Below, piece after piece: positions 13,189-23,300 of a stretch of DNA of 64,000 nt; positions within the stretch are counted from its first letter, which is position 1; each line of letters begins with the position of its first letter. The notes beneath the pieces were generated by a model. It saw nothing but the letters and a program-made list of their open reading frames with translations, ran no database searches and was not told where the DNA came from. This DNA comes from Struthio camelus (taxonomy: Eukaryota; Chordata; Aves; Struthioniformes; Struthionidae): positions 4,232,001-4,296,000 of the forward strand of contig NC_090952.1 in NCBI RefSeq assembly GCF_040807025.1, read 5' to 3'. The position numbers and the translations under genes were made by a program.

Positions 13189-15000
13189 CTTCCCACCTTG
13201 CTTGGCTCAGGGCTCTGCTGTGTCCTGTGATAGCCCTAGGAGGACGAGGACACACGGTGCTGGAGGAAGAGCCCTGAAGTGGGGTACGGGGCCTCTCACC
13301 CACAGCCCCGCTGTGGCCAGCGCAGCTGGGTGGCACGTTACTGGAAACCGGGGGAGACAGCTCTTCCTCGCCCAGGAAAGTCGCTCGGGGTGGCTCCCTC
13401 ACCAACTTTTTCTTCCTTTCCTTTTTTTGGTGTCCAAACACGTTCGCTTTCCTCCCCCTCCCCTCCCCGCGCACCGAGCATCCAAACGTCGTCCCTGCCG
13501 CGAGCCGGGCTCTGCGCTGCAGGTGGCAGACACCGCGACCACCCTGCGCCCTGGCGTTGGAGCACCCTCTTCCCGTGCCCTTGCCCTGGGTGCCGGGCCG
13601 CCTTGCAGGGAGCGTGCATCCGTGGCGGGCGGGGGGGGGGGGGGAAGGAAGGGGGAGTGTTTTCTCCATGAAAAGCAGCAGCCGCCTCCTGCGCCGCGGC
13701 CACGAAGGGATGGGAGCATCTCGGCCGGCAGAAGGGGAAGCGGCCGGCCCCAGGGCGGGGGGTCCCGAACAGGTGGCTGCGGGAAGGGGCGCAGCGGTGG
13801 CGGGAGGGCTGGTTGGTGGAGGCGGGGGGGGGGGTCCCAAAGAGCAGCTCTGCCCCCTCCCCGGCACCCACGCGGGGCCGGCGGGGCACTCACCTGCGCT
13901 GGCGAGGCCGGCCGGCTGCGGTGGCCGGCGCGGCGCGGCGCGGCGCGGGGAGGGACGGCGGGGCTGCGCGCCCGCCCCCGCCCGGCTCCCGCAGCAGCGG
14001 GCGTGCGCGCCGCGGGGCGGCGGGAGGGGGCCCCTCAGCCGGGGGGGCCCGCCGCTGCCGCCGGCGGCCTGGCGCGGACCCCGGCTCAAACCGCCTCCCC
14101 CGGCTGACGGGCAGCTCCCCGGCAGACGCGGTGCCTTCTCCCCGCGCAGCAACAAGCGGGTTGGGGGCTGGGGTTTTTTGGCTTTTTTTTTTTTTTTTTG
14201 CGGGAAAGCGAGCGCCGCAGTGCTGCCTGATGCCCCGGCCCGCAAGGATGCCCCGCTCGGTTCGGCCCCCCCCCCCCCCATTCCCCCCTCCCACCACCAC
14301 CTCCTCCAACCTTTGGGATCGGTCCGGGCTGGATCGCCGCCGTGCATCTTAAAGTGAGCCAGAGAGGAGCGAGGGAAGGGGAGGGCGGAGGAGCAGGGCC
14401 CCCCCCCCCCCCCTCGGCCGCGCACACACCTTGCACCACGGAGCCGCCGCTGCCGCCGCTTGTGCAAGGAGGCGCTTCCTTCCCCGGCTGGGCCCGGCTG
14501 CCGGCGGCCCCCCCCGCCCCGGCCCCGCCGCCCCGAGCCCTCCCGGCTCTGCCCGAGCAGCCGCCGCCGCGGCGCGCAGCGGCGCTCGCTGGGATGCGCC
14601 TCTGCAGGCAGCCCCGGCCCTGCCCCTGCGCGCCGCAAGCCCCAGCCTGCTCCGGCGAGGCAGCCGCCGCTAGCGCATCGCCCGGGCACGCACGAGGGAC
14701 CGCGCACCGGCGCGGCCCACGCGCGCCCCCCCACCCCACCCCGCGCCGCGCGTGTGTGTGCGGACGCGCCACCGCCCGGCAAACGCGCCAGCGGGTGGGC
14801 GCGCGCCGCCGGGCGCCCGGCCCAAACGTACCTGTGCAGCAACAGCTTAGTCCACAGGCGCGGGCGCTCGAGGTGTGCGCGCCCCCAAACGCGCCTCCCC
14901 CACCCTCGGCCTTGGCCAGAGCCAGCTACGGCTCCGCACCCTCGCTCCACCCTCCCCAGGTGAGCACAGCGGTGCCAGCGGGTCCAGGGCTGGCATGGCG
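13189..15000 (-). promoter_or_regulatory. CpG island / DGKK promoter and 5' region
   Basis: A dense CpG-rich block begins about 300 bases before the DGKK ATG and runs to about 15.0 kb. It has no TATA box in the expected place. It contains CGGCG pentamers in tandem (13926-13947), a 14-base G run (13631-13644), C runs (14266-14279 and 14399-14413) and a T run (14183-14199). A CpG island next to a first exon is the usual layout for a broad vertebrate promoter. The exact start site cannot be read. A minus-strand open frame of over 600 codons crosses it and is attributed to GC bias. Confidence 0.6.
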
Positions 15001-15739
15001 TGTCACGGGCCTCCCTGGGACCTGCCCTTCACCCATGGGTGCTACAGAACCCCTCCATGCTGGAAACCAGACAGGCCCGGACAAGAGTGTCCAGCGTCCT
15101 CCCAAACTGCAGGCCCTTCCTGATCTGCCCATGCACAGCTCAGGGCAAGACCGCTGGGGCTCCCGAGGCCATGGCCCTGCCTCCTGTGTCGCTCTGCTAG
15201 GTAGGCGGCAATAAGCTGGGCAGGGGAGGGGATTTGGTCCTGGTTGGAGAGTTTGGGGGTCTCCACATTTTTGGTAGGGGTGCTGGCCCTCACTGAAGCA
15301 TCACTACCCTGTTGTACCCCGCCACCACCCCGCCAGCTCCTGATGCCCTCAAGACCGGGCGTGAGGAGGAGATGGAGGTCGGTCAAGTGGAGAGTTCATG
15401 GCAACAGGGAGACAAACACGAGGGTGAGAAGCTCCCAAAGCTTCTCCCACCTCTACCTGCACCTTGAGTTCTGGGCCTGCAGGTCCTAGGCCACGAGCCT
15501 GCTGGACCGCAGCTCCCTCTAGGGTCCCATGCAGGGATCCCCATGGTTCCCCCGCCCCGGGCCCAAATGTGTCCCATGAGGGCTAGTGTGGCCACATCCA
15601 GCCCAGGCGCTGAGGGCCAGCATCCCCAGCAGCGCGGTGGTGCCTCCCCCCGCCAGCCCTGGGACACCGAGGTCCGTGAGCGCACCTGGCAGCCACGACG
15701 CCACCGCAGAGGGGCGAGCGGGGCTCAAACTAACCGTGG

Positions 15740-16310
15740 GGCACAGACACGCACGTGTGCACGGGCTCACCCACGTATCCCCGTGCTTACTGGCACGCAT
15801 GTGCTCACACAGGCGTGCGTGTCCCCACATCGGTGCGTGCGCTCGCCCACACGTGCGTCCGTCTTCACCCACGTCGAGCTGGGCTCACCCGCGTGTGCGC
15901 GTGCTCACCTGTGGGTGCCTGCATTCACCCGCGCGTGCGCTCACACATGCGCGCATGGGCTCACCGCGGCTGGCCATGCGTTCGCGTGCGGGCACGCTTC
16001 CAGCCAGGCGTGCACGTGCTGGCGTGCGGCCGGGCGCCCGCCGTTACCCAGGCGTGCGCTCACACGGACTTCCCGGCGGTCAGCCAGGCGTGCGCGCGAG
16101 CACAGGGGCGCGCGCGCACCACGCCACGCGTGCCAGGGGCTCAAACGCACGCCCGCGCACCCACCTACGCGGGCGCGCACCCACCCGCGCGCGCGGGCGC
16201 TCGCAGGCATGTGCGTGCCTCCACCTGTGTGTGCATGCGTGTGCGTGCGCCCACCCACACGTGCTCACCTGCGTGCACGCGTTCCCACGCGTGCGCTGGT
16301 GCCATCCAGC
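15740..16310. repeat. Degenerate GTGCG/CACGC minisatellite with Z-DNA potential
   Basis: About 570 bases in which short blocks such as GTGCGCTCACC and CACGCGTGCG recur at roughly 20-25 base intervals with much variation. Alternating purine-pyrimidine steps (CG, CA, TG) dominate. It lies about 2.5 kb upstream of the DGKK start. The repeat yields spurious long reading frames rich in Arg, Ala, Cys and His on both strands. Confidence 0.75.
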
Positions 16311-18443
16311 GGCCAGCAGCCCCCTCGCAGCGCGGCTGCGCAGCAGCCCCGTGCCAGGCGTGTGCCGCGGCCCCTGGCGCGGCCGGGGGAGACAGGCTGC
16401 TCTGGCACGGCCGGCGGGTGCCAGGCCAGGCAACGGCACCCTGCTCTGCGGCGGCAGGCGGTGCCCGGCCCCTGGCTTGCCCGCTGGCACCGGGGACGGC
16501 GCTCAGCCAGCGAGGGGCCATGCCCCGTGGTGCCACCCAGACGCGCTCGGGTGAGCGTGGGTGCCCCCACGCCATCCCCGTGGGCTGCAGGCACCGCTCC
16601 AGCAGCACCTCGGCGGCCCCCTCGCCGGTGCCGGCCCAAACCTGGTCCGCACTTACCAGCTCCCAGCTGGTATTTGTGCCCAGCGCAGACGTGCACCCCA
16701 GCGTAACACAGCCCTACGCCCGCCCTGGGGGTCGCAGGAGCCAGCGATGCCACGGCAGCGAGCGCCAGGCGCAAAGCTATGACCGGAAGCCCCGGCAGGC
16801 GCTGCCTGTGTCCCCTCCGCGAGCACCTGGGACGGGTCCAGGCACTGTCCCCTGCCCCACTTCAGCCTGTCACAACCGGGCCCGGCTCGCCCCCGCTGCA
16901 ACGTCCCGTCCCCCCCCCCCCCGCCCGCCATGCCCAGGGCCACCCAACCGGCCGGGACGCCCCGGGACGCGGCGACAAACCACGCGACACAGCTCGGCTG
17001 GCTCCCGCTGCTCCTTTAGTGTGCGAGAAGCACGACGGCGCCGGGCGAGGGGCAGAAAGCAGCGCTGGCAGCGCCGCGGGCGCCGGCACGCTCCCGCCTG
17101 GCGAGAGCCAGTCCTGCTCCGTGACGGCGCGTCATGCCAAGGGCCAGCAACGCGGCTCCCTGCCCAGAGCAGCACTATCATATCCCCCCCCCACAACCCC
17201 CCGAAGCCCAGGGGGTGCTCTGCAAGGGGGGGGGGGGGGCCCACCCACACGTGGGCACTCTTTGGTCCTAGCAATGGTCCCGCGTGGGCACGGGTGGCAG
17301 CTGAGATGAGGGACCCACGGGGGAAGGAGCTCCTGCCAGGCAGCGTACGAGGGCCAGAGCCGGGCAGGGATCAGGGAGCAGCGTCTGCTGGGCTGGAGGG
17401 GAGCTGGGGGGGGGGCTCAGCACCCTCTGCCAGCGGCGCTGCAAGGGCGCGCGGGTACAGGCGGGCGCCCGAGGCTCGCGGCCAGCTGGGTGACCGCTGG
17501 CGCCCGGCAGCCCAAGCAACGACCCTTGCAGGCCTTGGGGTGACGCAGGCTCCCTGCTCGCCGCCGCCAGCTCCGGCGGCGCAGCACCGAGGTCCACGGG
17601 CAACGCGCCACCGCGGCCAGCGCAGCTGCCCCCAGGCCGGTGCCATTTCTGCCCTTGCGGGAGGCAGAAGCCATGACCCGGGCTGAGGTTTAAGTGCTAT
17701 TTTTGGATGCCAGGGCAGGAAGGGGCATTGGGAGGGAAGGGGGGGGGGGGGGACGTGGGCCCGGTTTGGTCCCTGCAGGGATTTTTTTCCGTACGGAGGG
17801 GGCCGGGCAGACCCTGTGCCAACGCTGCCCACGGCAGCGGCGCTCGCAGCCGCAGGCCTGCCGCTGCCCGGGTGCCTCGGCAGGACCCGGTTCTCACGGG
17901 CGCGCCGGAGGGGACGGGGGCTGCTGTGCCCACCCTGCCGTGCCCCGCAAGCCATGCCCGCTGCGGGGGCCGGCAGGGAGCGGGTTAAGCGCCCACCGGC
18001 CAGAGCCATTGTTTCTGACACAATGGAGAGGAAGAGGACGCTGGGGGCCGAGGGGCTGGGGCAGGTCCCCAGCACATTCCTCTGGCTCCGGCTGGGCAGA
18101 TGGACAGAGCTGGAGCTGGACTGACGGGACAGCCAGAGAGCGAGCGAGCGAAAGGACCGTTTTAACCCTTTCAGGCACTGCTGGGTGACGGACGCCCTGT
18201 GGCATCGCTGGGTTTTAAGGCACATGGTGCAGCACCAGGGAAAGGAGGGGGACGCAGCCGGGCTGGGCACAGGCAAACTGGGGTCCAGGGTCCGTCCCAT
18301 CAGCACCTGGGCCCTGGGGTGACAGATGCTGCCAGCCCAGGACTGCTCCGTGGCACCGCTGCCAGTGCCCACGGCTGGGGTTAAGTCCGGGTGCCCCCTC
18401 CCCTGCTTGGTAAAGTAGACAAATAAATAAACTGCAGGGGATG

Positions 18444-18467
18444 GACAGACAGACAGACAGACAGACA
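18444..18467. repeat. (ACAG)n microsatellite
   Basis: Six tandem GACA/ACAG units, 20 bases after an AAATAAATAAA stretch at 18420-18431. A plain simple repeat just beyond the SHROOM4 stop codon. The AATAAA words are on the plus strand and so do not serve SHROOM4. Confidence 0.85.
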
Positions 18468-18788
18468 CGGAGAGAGCCAGCAAGGGGCTGGATCTGCTTT
18501 GGTAGCGTGGCCCCCCCGTGCCGCGGGGAGGACGGCGGGGCGCTGGGCGGCAGGGGCAGCACGCCACGAGCGCCCCTCCGCTGCCTCGGCCCCCTGAGCC
18601 CTCTGGCTCTGCTGGGGTTGGCCCAGTTGCCAGCCAGCCGAGACCCCCGTTCAGGGGGCAGAGAGATGCCCGCGATCCGCGGAGGCCCCTCGCCTCGACA
18701 AGGCGCTGGCAAGCTTGGAGCTCGGCCACGGGCAGAGGCAAGCCTGCGCTGCCCAGGCAAGAGGAGGCAGGGTGGCCTGGGCACGGGG

Positions 18789-20355
18789 CTAACAGCCCTT
18801 GTGGGCCTGGCCTAGACTCTCCCGGAGGCAGCGGAGCTGCTCCTGGCCCAGTTTGATCTTCTCCTCCAGCTCCCTCTGCTCAGTGATGAGGGCCGACTTC
18901 ATCTTGACAAAGTGCTGGTAGTCCTGGAGGTGCTCGTCGCGCAGGTACCGCGCCACCATGGCGCCCACCGCTTTCTCCCGCCGCCCCACGTGCTCCTTCA
19001 GCTCCTTGGCGTCCTCCAGCTGCGCCGCCAGCTGCCGCTTCTTCTCGCGCAGGGCCAGCTGCGGGCGAGACGGGCAGAGCGTTGGAGGCCTGGCGCTCGC
19101 GCCAGCCCCGCGGGCCGCCCCCGTGCCCGCCCGGCCCCCGCGGTGTCCCCCTCCCGTCGGCGCACGCCCACCTTGTCCTCGGCGGAGGTGTGCGGCCCCA
19201 AGCTGTTGAGCGCGTTCTCCACGCGGGCCAGGCGCCCCGAGAGGGAGAGCAGCAGGTTCACCACCTTGTCCAGGTCGCCCACGAAGAGGCGATACTTGTC
19301 GAACTCGCCGGGCGTGCAGAGCGCCTGCAGGCGGGCTGCCACGTCCTCTCCCAGCACCCCGTTGGCGCTGATGTCCTCCTGTAGCCCCCGCTGCGCCTCC
19401 TGCAGCACCGACAGCTTCCGGCTCAGGCTCTCGATCAGCTGCATCTATGGGAGGGAAGGAGTCAGAGGCCCCCGGACGCCTGGGCTCCATCCCCCTGCAA
19501 GGAAGGGCCAGGGAAGGGCAGCTGGGAGCAAGGACACCTAGGTCTGCCGGGGGCTGAGATGGTGGGCAGCACGGTGGTGCCAGCCCGCCCCGCTCCTGCT
19601 CAGCGGGCACACAGGAGCAAGGGCGGCCGGGTATCGGCCCCAGCTCTTACCCTGCGCCCTGGCTCCAGCCCGAGCAGCACCCGCTTTACCTTCTTCTCTG
19701 CCAGTTCGTGATCCACCTCGTCATCCTCCAAGCTCCCCTCCGCCACCTCCGGCAGATCCTTCATCTTGTTGAGCAGCTCGGCTTTGCCCGCCGACGTGTT
19801 GTAGTACGCTGAGTAGGTGGTGGGGCTGGCAGTCCCCGCCGGGGGCGGTGAGATGGGCTTGAACTCCAGCCTGCGAGGACAGCAGCCCGGCTGGAGCGGT
19901 CGGCGACGGGGGAGCGTGGCCAGGGCCCTGGCGCGCCGGGCTCGTCGGGCACCGAGCCACCCGCTGAGCCACGCGGCCACCCCACCGCGGCGGGCAGGAC
20001 CGCGGGGAAAGCGGGGCCACGTGCTCCAAACGCTGCAGGGGCTCTGCCCACCCGGGGGCCCCCGGGTGCCGAGCGTCGCGCCAGCCCTACCTCTCCTGCG
20101 CCACGGCCTCCAGGCGCCAGTCCTGCTGGAAACGGTCCTTCCAGGCTTGCCGGTCACCCACGGCGAACAGCTCGCCCATGAGCTCGGAGGCGGTGACCAG
20201 GCTGGCCGGCGGGGTGAGGATCCTGGCGAGGGAACGGTCCCTGCCCGCCACGTCCCACAGCAGCTCCTCCGAGTTCATGCGGCGGGGCTGGGGCCGGCTC
20301 GCCCGGCAGCTTGCTACCTCCAGCGCCTCGGGGCTTGCCTCCGGCTCCTCGGGGG
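18789..20355 (-). other. SHROOM4: SHROOM4 C-terminal exons 8-11 (ASD2 domain)
   Basis: Exon 8 (20355-20091) carries [20 protein letters not shown] and a SELMGELF helix, resembling the start of ASD2 in other Shrooms. Exon 9 (19870-19690) has [20 protein letters not shown] and an acidic [10 protein letters not shown] end. Exon 10 (19444-19172) has [13 protein letters not shown], the [16 protein letters not shown] helix and [11 protein letters not shown], the best conserved signature of the domain. Exon 11 (19058-18789) encodes heptad helices ([33 protein letters not shown]) and ends in [12 protein letters not shown]. These helices form the antiparallel coiled coil that binds Rho kinase in the family. 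Introns are short (85-245 bases). Confidence 0.9.
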
Positions 20356-23300
20356 CTGCAGGGAGAGGGGAAGGGGCCGGCGTGTGGGGCAGCCCTTGCC
20401 GGGACGGCCCCGGGGCTCGGGGCAGGGAGGGAGCACTCACCCACGCTGCAGGGACTGGCCCAGCCGCGGTCCTGGCTCCGGCTGACCCTTTGGGGCTGCT
20501 CCTCCTTCTCCCAGGGGTGCCTTGCCTTCGTCCTCTCTTCCTCAGCCTCGTCCGGCCTGCCGACGCAAACCCCGCGGGGCGCCCACGTTAGGGCTGGAGC
20601 AGCTCCCCTGCCAGCCTGCAGGCACCAGCGGGTGACGGGGGCACCGGCGGGCTATGCCCCCTCCATTGCGGGGGCTCGGCAGAGGGCCCCTCCTCCCCCA
20701 AATTCACGGCGTGCCCAGGAACGCGGCCTGGCACGCAGCGTGCGGGCAGAGGAGCGACCACCCGGTCCAAGAGCTGCTCTCCGCCGCGGCCCGCGGCGCC
20801 CGGAAGCAGGACCGGCGGAGCACCCAGCGCCCGCCCCAGCCCCCGGCGGCAACCCGGCAGGACCCGGCGCGCTCCCGGGGCCCTAAGGGCAGGCGAGCGC
20901 CGCGCGGCGTCGGCCGACGGGCCTGCGGCCTCGCTCTGTCCCGCGGTTCGCCGAGGAGGCGCGACTTGCCTGCAAGCATTGGCGGCGCCGGCGTCGGGCT
21001 CCGGCGTCCTCCGGAGCGAGCTGGGGCCGCACGGGCGGGTGCTGGGGCGCTCGGGCAGGGGCCAGGCACGGGCCACGTCGGCCGGGAGGGCGCCGGGCCC
21101 GCGGGGCCTGCCCGCCTGCTCGGCGGGGAGGCTCTGCGAACGCTCCCGCACCACCTCGGCGATGCTGCGCGACAGCAGGCGCGGCTGCTCCGGGGCCGCG
21201 CTGAAGGCAGAGCCGTGCCCAGAGCTGTCCGGTGGGTACAGCTGGTGGTGGGACGTCCGGCGTGGCCTGTACTTCTCCCAGTTGGGGGGCGGAGGTCGGG
21301 GGGGCGGCGGGCCCTTCTTTTTGGGCGGGCAGGCGGGCTCCAGCTTGGCCCGGGGAAGGTCCCTCCTGTCCCTGCCCTGGGGGCTGGGAGGTTGCAGGTT
21401 GAGGTGGCTCTCGGAGAAGGCTCTGCCCCGCAGCGGGCGATGCAGGGGGTCCGGGGGGCTCTCGGGGGAGCGGGCTGGGCGGTCGCCATCCCACGACAGG
21501 TCGTGCGTGGACGTGGCCCTGTAGCACGGTGGCCACTCCTGGTCGGCGTTCTCGAAGCACGGGCGGAAGGGGCCGAACCTCGGGAAGCCCAGTTTGTAGT
21601 GGGAGAGCTCGCTGGGGAGGCAAGAGGACACCACCCAGCCACCCACCCCCCAAAACACCGTCACTGACCGCTGCCCCCCAGCCCCGGCAGAGGAAGGCAG
21701 GGGTGGGCGTTTGGGAAGGCAGCAAGGCTAAGTGGGCAGAGCACCACCAGCAGCCTGGCTGGCAGGTCACTGCCTGCCCCTGCCTCAGTTTCCCCAGCCG
21801 TTGAAGCGGGGATGGAGGCGACCAGCTCCTGGGCTGGGTTAGAGAGGAGAGCTATGGCTGTTAGGTGCTCCTCAGCCTGGGCACCGCGCTCACAAGGGCA
21901 CCCTCAGGCGCCTGCTCCCCAGGGAGGGTCGGGTGAGGGGGGATCGCCTCCCAGCAGCTCTGGTCTCTACGGGGTACTTCCTCACCTTGCAGGGCAAGAG
22001 GCACCAGGGACCTCCTCCGCTCCACCCATCTCCACGGATTTGAAGCCAGCAGGCCGTGTCCTGGTGTTGGGGCCCATCTCTCCAGAGGCACCAACCAGTC
22101 ACAGTGGCAGCGAGCGCTCGCCCGCGTTGCGGGTGCCTCGAGGACAGGGAAGCCCAACCCTGCTGCCGGCATCTCCACTCCTGCCCTGGCACCTCATCTG
22201 CACCCTCGGGCCCCTGCTTGCCCCAGGACGGGCCCAGACCCCCCTGGGCAGCACGGCTGTGGTCAGGGCATCAATGGGGGCACTTAGCAGGTTGCAACAG
22301 CGCGCGCCACCCCGAGACCGCCCGTGCCCGAGCTGGCAGGGCCCCGCAGAGCCCCCACGCGCGCCGAGCTGACGGCTCCGGCCCTCTCTCCTTGGAGCAG
22401 ACGCCTTGCAAGGTTTCCTGCCGAGCGGCACACGCTCCCCCCCGGCAGCCCCCCGCGCCGGCGCTTACCTCACAGACTGGCTGGTTTTCCTGTTTATTGC
22501 CGGTGGTTCCCACTCGTCCAGAGGAAATTCCTACGCGGGGGAATCAGAGGGAGCACAATCAGCAGGATCAGCCCTCCCTCCAGCGCCTGGGCTCCCCGGT
22601 GCCTCTCACCCCCGCCTGGCACAGCTGGCCGGGCGCAGGATGAGAGCCCCGGAGCAGGCACCGCGCCGGTGCCACGCGCCCCGGGAGCCTGCAGGGGCAC
22701 GAACGCACAGCGGCCGCAGCTCCCGGCGCCGCGCGTCCCACCGAGGCCCGCCGGCACGGTGCCGGGCACGTGCGCCAAGCGGGGCCGAGCGCCGCTGGGA
22801 CTGCCCCGGCTCGCAGCCCCGGGTGCCAAGGGCGGGGGGGGCTCCGAGCGGCCGGCGCTGCCCCCGGGCAGCAGGGCGACGCGCGCAGGGCCATGCCCGG
22901 CTGCGCGGGCACGTCTGCCAGGAGGACGCAGGAGCAGGGGCCGGGGCGCGCGCAGCCTGGTTGGGACGGCTCACTCACCGGCGGCAAGGCTTTCCGCGGG
23001 GACCAGGCTTCGCTCTCCTCCCGCACGGGGTGGGAGGCCGGGCAGTAGCAGTCGGAGCAGCGCGCCCAGGACGAGGGGTGGCAGCGGTAGCCGTGGCCGC
23101 GCGGCAGCAGCGAGAGGCACAGGTCGCCAGAGCAGTAGCGGCAGGGCTCGCGGAGCACGGGGCCAGGGCCCCCGCAGGCGTACGGGAAGGCCCGCAGGTA
23201 CTCGAACTCCCCGTGCCGTGCCAGCGGCTTGTAGTAGGCGGGCTGCTCCCGGCAGCACTCGGCGTAAGGGCCGGCGGAGCCGGGCCGAGCGGGCGAGGGC

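Larger units (their letters stand above)
15001..18788. other. DGKK-SHROOM4 intergenic stretch and SHROOM4 3' side
   Basis: No gene is supported between the DGKK promoter and the SHROOM4 stop codon. The part nearest 18788 should hold the SHROOM4 3' untranslated region, but I found no AATAAA or ATTAAA hexamer on the minus strand that would fix its end. The stretch contains the GT/GC-rich minisatellite at 15740-16310, two 14-base G runs (17226-17239, 17739-17752) and a tetranucleotide repeat near 18450. The long plus-strand open frames here are low-complexity readings of the repeats. Confidence 0.6.

Noticed and set aside
13112-14950. Minus-strand open frame of 612 codons over the DGKK CpG island
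   Set aside because: It is low-complexity Gly/Arg/Ala/Pro sequence through homopolymers, and in a different frame from the real DGKK exon. GC bias explains it.
15755-17686. Plus-strand open frame of 643 codons
   Set aside because: It reads through the GTGCG minisatellite and G/C runs, with no similarity to a known family.
18420-18431. AATAAATAAA as the SHROOM4 poly(A) signal
   Set aside because: The words are on the plus strand while SHROOM4 is transcribed from the minus strand.
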